Part shown: piece by piece, positions 12,801 through 24,800 of the stretch | Layout of the letters: each line of letters opens with the position of its first letter | How positions within the stretch are numbered: the first letter of the stretch is position 1 | Assembly: GCF_032854445.1 (NCBI RefSeq) | Contig: NC_088305.1 | Location: forward strand, 251,001 to 315,000 | Direction of reading: 5' to 3' | Length of the DNA: 64,000 nucleotides | Origin: Liolophura sinensis | Lineage: Eukaryota > Mollusca > Polyplacophora > Chitonida > Chitonidae | Notes under the pieces: generated by a model | What the model was told of the DNA's origin: nothing | Seen by the model: only the letters and a program-made list of their open reading frames with translations | Database searches by the model: none | Program-made: the position numbers and the translations under genes

Positions 12801-15800
12801 CTCAGTTCAGTAGAAGTGCCAGGGTAAGTACATGTAGCTGTCAGTGAGCAGGGCCATGTGAAATATGAACTGTTCCACAAACCTGAACAGGCTCAGTTCA
12901 GTAGAAGTGCCAGGGTAAGTACATATAGCTGTCAGTGAGCAGGGCCATGTGAAATATGAACTGTTCCACAAACCTGAACAGGCTCAGTTCAGTAGAAGTG
13001 CCAGGGTAAGTACATGTAGCTGTCAGTGAGCAGGACAATGTGAAATATGAACTGTTCTACAAGCCTGAACAGGCTCAGTTCAGTAGAAGTGCCAGGGTAA
13101 GTACATGTAGCTGTCAGTGAGCAGAGCCATGTGAAATATGAACTGTTCCACAAACCTGAACAGGCTCAGTTCAGTAGAAGTGCCAGGGTAAGTACATGTA
13201 GCTGTCAGTGAGCAGGGCCATGTGAAATATGAACTGTTCCACAAACCTGAACAGGCTCAGTTCAGTAGAAGTGCCAGGGTAAGTACATGTAGCTGTCAGT
13301 GAGCAGGCCATGTGAAATATGAACTGTTCCACAAACCAGAACAGGCTCAGTTCAGTAGAAGTGCCAGGGTAAGTACATGTAGCTGTCAGTGAGCAGGGCC
13401 ATGTGAAATATGAACTGTTCCACAAACCTGAACAGGCTCAGTTCAGTAGAAGTGCCAGGGTAAGTATATGTAGCTTTCAGTGAGCAGGGCCATGTGAAAT
13501 ATGAACTGTTCCACAAACCAGAACAGGCTCAGTTCAGTAGAAGTGCCAGGGTAAGTACATGTAGCTGTCAGTGAGCAGGGCCATGTGAAATAAAAACTGT
13601 TTAATTTCTGAGAATTTGGAAAAATGAGCACTCTTACCATGGATGATATTGTGACACAGCAATTATTTGTAGCTGGTCTGTCTCTTGCTTTCCTCTATTT
13701 CTGGGCAAATTGTGACACAGTGATTATTTGTAGCTGGTCTGTCTCTTGCTTTCCTCTATTTCTGGGCAGATTGTGACACAGTGATTGTTTGTAGCTGGTC
13801 TGTCTCTTGCTCTCCTCTATTTCTGGGCAAATTGAGACACAGTGATTATTTGTAGCAGGTCTGTCTCTTGCTTTCTTCTATTTCTGGGCAAATTGTGACA
13901 CAGTGATTGTTTGTAGCTGGTCTGTCTCTTGCTTTCTTCTATTTCTGGGCAAATTGTGACACAGTAATTATTTGTAGCTGCTCTGTCTCTTGCTTTCTTC
14001 TATTTCTGGGCAAGTTGTGACACAGTGATTATTTGTAGCTGGTCTGTCTCTTGCTTTCCTCTATTTCTGGGCAAATTGTGACACAGTAATTATTTGTAGC
14101 TGGTCTGTCTCTTGCTTTCCTCTATTTCTGGGCAAATTGTAACACAGTGATTATTTGTAGCTGGTCTGTCTCTTGCTTTCCTCTATTTCTGGGTAAATTG
14201 TGACACAGTGATCATTTGTAGCTGGTCTGTCTCTTGCTTTCCTCTATTTCTGGGCGCTGATTGTGACACAGTAATTATTTGTAGCTGGTCTGTCTCTTGC
14301 TTTCCTCTATTTCTGGGCAAATTGTGACACAGTAATTATTTGCAGCTGGTCTGTCTCTTGCTTTCCTCTATTTCTGGGCGCTGATTGTGACACAGTAATT
14401 ATTTGTAGCTGGTCTGTCTCTTGCTTTCCTCTATTTCTGGGCGCTGATTGTGACACAGTAATTATTTGTAGCTGGTCTGTCTCTTGCTTTCCTCTATTTC
14501 TGGGCAAATTGTGACACAGTAATTATTTGCAGCTGGTCTGTCTCTTGCTTTCCTCTATTTCTGGGCGCTGATTGTGACACAGTAATTATTTGTAGCTGGT
14601 CTGTCTCTTGCTTTCCTCTATTTCTGGGCGCTGATTGTGACACAGTAATTATTTGTAGCTGGTCTGTCTCTTGCTTTCCTCTATTTCTGGGCAAATTGTG
14701 ACACAGTAATTATTTGCAGCTGGTCTGTCTCTTGCTTTCCTCTATTTCTGGGCGCTGATTGTGACACAGTAATTATTTGTAGCTGGTCTGTCTCTTGCTT
14801 TCCTCTATTTCTGGGGACTGCTTGTGGACAGACAAAAACGCAGGTTTTTTTCCTTCAAGCATATGAGTGTGAAACCTTGTTTTGTCAGGTGGCAAGTCTG
14901 GAGGAGAGACTGGAAAGGCTGGAAGCAGTCATTGGACAAAACACAGAGAAACTGGTGAGAAATGAAAACAGAGCATATTCTTACAAAGTGAGACGTGAAT
15001 GCAGTATATACTCTTACAAAGTGAGACGTGAATACAGTATATACTCTTACAAAGTGAGACGTGAATACAGTATATACTCTTACAAAGTGAGACGTGAATA
15101 CAGTATATACTCTTACAAAGTGAGACGTGAATACAGTAATATAATCTTACAAAATGAGACGTGAAGACATTATATACTCTTACAAAGTGAGACATGAATA
15201 CATTATATACTCTTACAAAGTGAGACATGAATACAGTATATACTCTTACAAATTTAGACGTGAATACAGTATATACTCTTACAGAGTGAGAAGTGAATAC
15301 AGTAATATACTCTTACAAAGTGAGACGTGAATACAGTAAATACTCTTACAAAGTAAGACGTCCCTGGAGGTAATACACAGAACTTGAAATCGTTGAGAAA
15401 AATATTACCAGGCTTGCAGTTTGTCTTGATATAAAACACTTGAATCTTCACAATTTCGGTGTTCGTTTTCAAATCTCCATAATAACATCATGAAATTTTC
15501 ACAATGTCTAGCGGTAAAGCCGATGCTAAACCTTCATAAAGCGAATGTCAGTCTTTAAGTTTGCACAGCATTTATTTTGTTGTTTTTTGTGATTTTATAA
15601 TTTTATGATTTATATTTATCATGGCTACTCCTCATGTCACGAATTGTAACTGTTCACTGAATTTTAACCATATTGTAGGGAGTGTTGACGGCAGATACAA
15701 ACCACAAGAGCTTGTTGGTAGGTACCATTGGTCAGCTGATTGGGTGTAGTTTTCTCTGCTCCAAAACAACAGGTATTTTCCACCCATAAACAAGACTGTC

Positions 15801-18800
15801 TCGAGAAACAACAGTCAAATTAAGAAATAAAACTTTCATGAGCTAATATGTAAGTATGGTGTTACCAGTGAGATCTGCCTGCTTTTAGTCAGCAATAAAC
15901 CAGACTACAGGTGTGAAAGTTCATCACATGAGTTCTGTGTAAAATATTGTTAAAAGAAGAAAACATGATTTTTTAAACATTTATTTATTTGATTAATGTG
16001 TCTTAACACTTTTTCCTTTGTTGACGAAACCACAGAAAAACAAGTTAATAGTAATAAGTTAACATGGTTGGAATATATATAGCACATTAGCTATGGGAGC
16101 TGTGAACTGTTGGTTTGTCAGCAACCTGCAGATGGTCGTGGGTTTCCACCGGGCTCTGCCCAGTTTCCTCCCACCATAATGCTGGTTGCCGTTGTATAAG
16201 TGAAATATTCTTGAATACGACGTAAAACTCCAATCAGATAAATAAAGAAATCTGTGAACTGTTGTTGTTGTTGTACAGGGAGCAGTGACTGTCCTCAACT
16301 CCAAGTTGAACCTGCTTGACGGAGCTCAGCTAGAACAGGTGGACGGTAGGCTCAGTACTGTCCTCAACAAGCTGGATAAGGTCGGGGAAAAGGCCGGAGC
16401 AGAGGAGGATGTGGAGAAACAAACCAGGGTAAGGATCGAGGCAGGTTTGTCAAATAGCTCTACCCCTCGGCCTAGGGCATGTGGCGAGAAGTCACAGTAT
16501 TGCTGTTGTTGTTGTGGCCGTCATCCATATCCATGTCACTAACCTATACATGGTCATCCTGATACCTGTATCCAACAGAACTTAAGGCGCTGGCCACCGG
16601 ATCACAAAGCGAGCTTAGACTTAAGTCAAAATCATTAATCTTTATATGTTCTTGTATATTTTTGTTTATTAGTTTTACAGTAACTTACCCAGAATTTGTG
16701 TTGTTACATAAGAAATAGCAATTTTAAAGTGGTGTGAAATTTTGACTGAAGTATAAGATGGCTTTTTAATCACAGGGGCCTGTGTCTGATACATCGTGTT
16801 ACATTTTTGTGTGGGTTGCTGGTTGAATCCGTTTTAACACTGTTCTTGTCACTGCGGATAGGCTGTATGTTGGAAATATGCTTGAGGTCACAAAGTTTGT
16901 CAGGTGCCTGGTGAAGACCCGTGGTTTGTACGTCATTGTGTATGTGGGAAGATCTTTGCATCAATCTGCAAATTGGTTTCCCCGAGCCTGGTTTCCTCCC
17001 ACTAAACTGCTGACTGCTGTCGCATAAGTGAAATATTCTTTTTTCTTTTAGAGTTTAAGCTCCAATCAAACAACTGACATGTAGGTTTACATAAAGAACG
17101 TGAACATACATGTACAGCACATATACAGAGTTTGGTGACATGGGTTAACCCCACCCACAAGATCCTGGACATACCTGTACAGTACATATAGAGAGTTTGG
17201 TGACATGGGTTAACCCCACCCACAACATTCTGGACATACGTGTACAGTACATATAGACAGTTTGGCGACATGGGTTAACCCCACCCACAACATCCTGGAC
17301 ATACATGTACAGTACAAATAGAGAGTTAGGCGACATGGGTTAACCCCACCCACAAGATCCTGGACATACCTGTACAGTACATATAGAGAGTTTGGTGACA
17401 TGGGTTAACCCCACCCACAACATCCTGGACATACGTGTACAGTACATATAGAGAGTTTGGTGACATTGGTTAACCCCACCCACAATATCCTGGACATACG
17501 TGTACAGTACATATAGAGAGTTTGGTGACATGGGTTAACCCCACCCACAAGATCCTGGACATACGTGTACAGTACATATAGAGAGTTTGGTGACATGGGT
17601 TAACCCCACCCACAACATCCTGGACATACATGTACAGTACATATAGACAGTTCGGTGACATGGGTTAACCCCACCCACAACATCCTGGACATACGTGTAC
17701 AGTACATATAGACAGTTTGGTGACATGGGTTAACCCCACCCACAACATCCTGGACATACATGTACAGTACATATAGACAGTTTGGTGACATGGGTTAACC
17801 CCACCCACAACATCCTGGACATACGTGTACAGTACAAATAGAGAGTTAGGCGACATGGGTTAACCCCACCCACAAGATCCTGGACATACATGTACAGCAC
17901 ATATAGAGAGTTTGGTGACATGGGTTAACCCCACCCACAAGATCCTGGACATACGTGTATAGTACATATAGATAGTTTGGTGACATGGGTTAACCCCACC
18001 CACAAGATCCTGGACATACGTGTATAGTACATATAGATAGTTTGGTGACATGGGTTAACCCCACCCACAAGATCCTGGACATACGTGTACAGTACATATA
18101 GACAGTTTGGTGACATGGGTTAACCCCACCCACAACATCCTGGACATACCTGTACAGTACATATAGAGAGTTTGGTGACATGGGTTAAACCCACCCACAA
18201 CATCCTGGACATACGTGTACAGTACATATAGACAGTTTGGTGACATGGGTTAACCCCACCCACAACATCCTGGACATACGTGTATAGTACATATAGATAG
18301 TTTGGTGACATGGGTTAACCCCACCCACAAGATCCTGGACATACGTGTATAGTACATATAGATAGTTTGGTGACATGGGTTAACCCCACCCACAAGATCC
18401 TGGACATACCTGTACAGCACATATAGAGAGTTTGGTGACATGGGTTAACCCCACCCGCAACATCCTGGACATACATGTACAGTACATATACAGAGTTTGG
18501 TGACATGGGTTAACCCCACCCACAACATCCTGGACATACATGTACAGTACATATAGATAGTTTGGTGACATGGGTTAACCCCACCCACAACATCCTGGAC
18601 ATACGTGTACAGTACATATAGAGAGTTTGGTGACATGGGTTAACCCCACCCACAATATCCTGGACATACGTGTACAGCACATATAGAGAGTTTGGTGACA
18701 TGGGTTAACCCCACCCACAACATCCTGGACATACATGTACAGTACATATAGAGAGTTTGGTGACATGGGTTAACCCCACCCACAACATCCTGGACATACG

Positions 18801-21800
18801 TGTACAGTACATATAGACAGTTTGGTGACATGGGTTAACCCCACCCGCAACATCCTGGACATACGTGTACAGTACATATAGACAGTTTGGTGACATGGGT
18901 TAACCCCGCCCACAAGATCCTGGACATACATGTACAGCACATATACAGAGTTTGGTGACATGGGTTAACCCCACCCACAATATCCTGGACATACATGTAC
19001 AGCACATATACAGAGTTTGGTGACATGGGTTAACCCTACCCACAACATCCTGGACATACCTGTACAGTACATATAGAGAGTTTGGTGACATGGGTTAACC
19101 CCTCCCACAAGATCCTGGACGTACATGTACAGTACATATAGAGAGTTTGGTGACATGGGTTAACCCCGCCCACAACATCCTGGACATACATGTACAGTAC
19201 ATGTAGAGAGTTAGGTGACATGGGTTAACCCCACCCACAAGATCCTGGACATACGTGTACAGTACATATAGAGAGTTTGGTGACATCGGTTAACCCCACC
19301 CACAACATCCTGGACATACATGTACAGCACATATACAGAGTTTGGTGACATGGGTTAACCCCACCCACAAGATCCTGGACATACATGTACAGCACATATA
19401 CAGAGTTTGGTGACATGGTTTAACCCCACCCACAACATCCTGGACATACCTGTACAGTACATATAGAGAGTTTGGTGACATGGGTTAAACCCACCCACAA
19501 CATCCTGGACATACGTGTACAGTACATATAGACAGTTTGGTGACATGGGTTAACCCCACCCACAACATCCTGGACATACATGTACAGTACAAATAGACAG
19601 TTTGGTGACATGGGTTAACCCCACCCACAACATCCTGGACATACATGTACAGCACATATACAGAGTTTGGTGACATGGGTTAACCCCACCCACAACATCC
19701 TGGACATACATGTACAGTACAAATAGACAGTTTGGTGACATGGGTTAACCCCACCCACAACATCCTGGACATACATGTACAGTACATATAGACAGTTTGG
19801 CGACATGGGTTAACCCCACCCACAACATCCTGGACATACTTGTACAGTACATATAGAGAGTTTGGTGACATGGGTTAAACCCACCCACAACATCCTGGAC
19901 ATACATGTACAGTACATATAGACAGTTTGGTGACATGGGTTAACCCCACCCACAACATCCTGGACATACATGTACAGTACAAATAGACAGTTTGGTGACA
20001 TGGGTTAACCCCACCCACAACATCCTGGACATACATGTACAGTACATATAGACAGTTTGGCGACATGGGTTAACCCCACCCACAACATCCTGGACATACT
20101 TGTACAGTACATATAGAGAGTTTGGTGACATGGGTTAACCCCACCCACAACATCCTGGACATACTTGTACAGTACATATAGACAGTTTGGTGACATGGGT
20201 TAACCCCACCCACAACATCCTGGACATACGTGTACAGTACATATAGACAGTTTGGCGACATGGGTTAACCCCACCCACAACATCCTGGACATACATGTAC
20301 AGCACATATACAGAGTTTGGTGACATGGGTTAACCCCACCCACAACATCCTGAACATACATGTAGAGTACATATAGAGAGTTTGGCGACATGGGTTAACC
20401 CCACCCACAACATCCTGGACATACCTGTACAGTACATATAGAGAGTTTGGTGACATGGGTTAACCCCACCCACAACATCCTGGACATACGTGTACAGTAC
20501 ATATAGACAGTTTGGCGACATGGGTTAACCCCACCCACAAGATCCTGGACATACATGTACAGTACATATAGACAGTTTGGCGACATGGGTTAACCCCACC
20601 CACAACATCCTGAACATACATGTACAGCACATATACAGAGTTTGGTGACATGGGTTAACCCCACCCACAACATCCTGGACATACATGTGCAGTACAAATA
20701 GACAGTTTGGTGACATGGGTTAACCCCACCCACAACATCCTGGACATACATGTACAGTACATATAGACAGTTTGGCGACATGGGTTAACCCCACCCACAA
20801 CATCCTGGACATACGTGTACAGTACATATAGAGAGTTTGGTGACATGGGTTAACCCCACCCACAACATCCTGGACATACTTGTACAGTACATATAGACAG
20901 TTTGGTGACATGGGTTAACCCCACCCACAACATCCTGGACATACGTGTACAGTACATATAGACAGTTTGGCGACATGGGTTAACCCCACCCACAACATCC
21001 TGGACATACATGTACAGCACATATACAGAGTTTGGTGACATGGGTTAACCCCACCCACAACATCCTGGACATACTTGTACAGTACATATACAGAGTTTGG
21101 TGACATGGGTTAACCCCACCCACAACATCCTGGACATACGTGTACAGTACATATAGACAGTTTGGTGACATGGGTTAACCCCACCCACAACATCCTGGAC
21201 ATACGTGTACAGTACATATAGAGAGTTTGGCGATATGGGTTAACCCCACCCACAACATCCTGGACATACTTGTACAGTACATATACAGAGTTTGGTGACA
21301 TGGGTTAACCCCACCCACAACATCCTGGACATACTTGTACAGTACATATACAGAGTTTGGTGACATGGGTTAACCCCACCCACAACATCCTGGACATACA
21401 TGTACAGCACATATACAGAGTTTGGTGACATGGGTTAACCCCACCCACAACATCCTGAACATACATGTAGAGTACATATAGAGAGTTTGGCGACATGGGT
21501 TAACCCCACCCACAACATCCTGGACATACCTGTACAGTACATATAGAGAGTTTGGTGACATGGGTTAACCCCACCCACAACATCCTGGACATACGTGTAC
21601 AGTACATATAGACAGTTTGGCGACATGGGTTAACCCCACCCACAACATCCTGGACATACATGTACAGTACATATAGACAGTTTGGCGACATGGGTTAACC
21701 CCACCCACAACATCCTGGCTTTCACCTAATGTTTGGTGTGTAAAAATGCCCTGAAATGTTACTTTTGATTCAAACTCCTAAGATACAAACCACGTGCAAA

Positions 21801-24800
21801 TCGACCAGCTAAACCAGGTGGAAATAAATCTGAAGAATACTCTATGGAACAGAGACAATACAGACTTCAGATAGAATTGTGATGATTAACACTATATGCA
21901 TCTGATCAATTGGGACTAGAAGTTGTGTTTATGGATAGTAACTCTATCTCTTGGGTCTGATCAATTGGGACTAGAAGTTGTGTTTATGGATAGTAACTCT
22001 ATCTCTTGGGTCTGATCAATTGGGACTAGAAGTTGTGTTTATGGATAGTAACTCTATCACTTGGGTCTGATCAATTGGGACTAGAAGTTGTGTTTATGGA
22101 TAGTAATTCTATCACTTGGGTCTGATCAATTGGGACTAGAAGTTGTGTTTATGGATAGTAACTCTATCTCTTGGGTCTGATCAATTGGGACTAGAAGTTG
22201 TGTTTATGGATAGTAACTCTATCACTTGGGTCTGATCAATTGGGACTAGAAGTTGTGTTTATGGATAGTAACTCTATCTCTTGGGTCTGATCAATTGGGA
22301 CTAGAAGTTGTGTGTATGGATAGTAACTCTATCACACATAGAACAAAGTTCTCAGGCATTTGCATAAAATTTTCCTGGTAATATTCCTTATGTGACTATG
22401 AACCAGGCAGATATGGTATTGAGTATGGTAATTATGCTGGAATGAGGTCATGGCGTCCGGTGTTCTTGTGTGACGTCAGTGACAAGTGACGTCCTGTATT
22501 CTTGTGTGACGTGGTGTATTATTGTGTGACGTCCAGTGTTCTTGTGTGACGTCAGTGAAAGGTAGCGTGGTGTATTCTTGTGTGACATCCAGTGTTCTTG
22601 TGTGACGTCATTGAAAGGTAACGTTCTGTATTCTTGTGTGACGTCAAGGACGGGTGACGTCCAGTGTTCTTGTGTGACATCAGTGACAGGTGACGTCCTG
22701 TATTTGTGTGTGACGTCAAGGACGGGTGACGTCCAGTGTTCTTGTGTGATGTCAGTGACAGGTGACATCCTGTATTCTTGTGTGAGGTCCAGTGTTCTTG
22801 TGTGACGTCCAGTGTTCCTGTGTGACGTCCTGTATTCATGTGTGACGTCAAGGACGGGTGACGTCCAGTGTTCTTGTGTGATGTCAGTGATAGGTGGCGT
22901 CCTGTATTCGTGTGTGACGTCCAGTGTTCTTGTGTGACATCAGTGACAGGTGACATCCAGTTTTCTTTATGACGTCAGTGATGGGTGACATCCATTGTTC
23001 TTGTGTCACTTCATGCATACTAAAAAACAACGGAAAACTTTTGTGTCCATATTATCCTAAAAAACTAACACCAGTGGCTTTAATATAATGCTATTTTTTA
23101 ATCAATAAACTCAACCCAAATGTGTCAGTTGAAAAAGGCATGATTGCTGGAAAATACACACAAACACTGCTGATGAAGAATTCAATAGAAAAAAAGCACT
23201 GGTGATGTGTAAAGTTACCAGTTGTACCAGTTACTTGTTATCCCCTCAGGTTGCTGAACTGTACGAGCTGGTGAAGAAGTGGGAGACGATGTCTGATACA
23301 GTCCCCCATCTGGTGGATAGACTGGTCTCCCTCAAGGATTTGCATGAACAAGGTACAGTAAACTGCTAACACTCCAACACATGGTGTGGAAATGTTGTGG
23401 TGTGGAAATGTCGTGGTGTGGAAATGTCAGTAAAAGTCAGAAATAAGGGAATGTACACAGCTAGTTCAGGAATGGTTCAGAAGGCTGAACAATTGTATTA
23501 TTTGTAGTGTAAGACTTTAGAACTTTCAGACAGACTGTTTGGCGTATGGTTAATTTACATTTCCATATGTACATGTATCATAGGATTCTTCTTGGTGTTT
23601 GCTGTCATTGGAAATAGATAATTAATTGGAACTAGGATAGAAATCTTATGTAGATTAAAGTATTTTTTACATTCAGTATATTTCTGAATTTTGTTTGTTG
23701 TGTCAGTTTAATGTTTTTATTTTGAAAACTTTATATGTACATCTATACACATGTACAGTACAGCCGAATCCTAGATATACATGTACAGTACAGCCTGATC
23801 CTAGATATACATGTACAGTACAGCCGGATCCTATACATGTATACACATGTACAGTACATCCGGATCCTAGATATACATGTATACACATGTACAGTACGGC
23901 CGGATCCTAGATACACATGTATACACATGTACAGTACAGCCGGATCCTAGATATACATGTATACACATGTACAGTATGGCCAGATCCTAGATACACATGT
24001 ATACACATGTACAGTACAGCCGGATCCTAGATACACATGTATACACATGTACAGTACAGCCAGATCCTAGATACACATGTATACACATGTACAGTGCAAC
24101 TGGATCCTAGATACACATGTACAGTACAGCCTGATCATAGATACACATGTGCATTGCAGCCAGATCCTAGATACACATGTATACACATGTACAGTACAGC
24201 CGGATCCTAGATACACATATACATTGCAGCCAGATCCTAGATACACATGTAAACACATGCACAGTACAGCCGATTCTGGCTGAATACCCTACGACCATAA
24301 GGGGACAATCTGTCCATCATACACGCACCCTGATCTGCTCCCTACTGCCATCCTGACATGATCGTCATGTTGGGACCATCATGGTACTATCATAGGCGTA
24401 TCATTCTGCAATCCTGATCAGAATTTGCCAGTGTTTGTGCTATGTTTCCAAACTTATTTACAGGAAATCCTGAGGCTGTCTATTTCTCACAAAATTTATA
24501 GCATCGGTGTTTGTAGCCTATGACTTTCCTGATAAAAGCACGCTCATGTCTGACATATATAATACTATGTAGATTTTAAACTTGCACGCTTGCACAGATG
24601 CCATGACGTCATCCTTAGTTACTGTTGATGATCTGCAGATATCTACTAGTCCATTGTTGTAGGGTTCTCACACTGACTTTGTACAGAGGTCACATTGATG
24701 TAGGCTTCTCACACTGACTTTGTACAGAGGTCACATTGATGTAGGTTCTCACACTGACTTTGTACAGAGGTCACATTGATGTAGGCTTCTCACAATGACT

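Noticed and set aside
17002-21691. About 70 overlapping 63-codon minus-strand ORFs
   Set aside because: They are one reading of the 65-bp repeat, restarting every unit; purely a product of periodicity.
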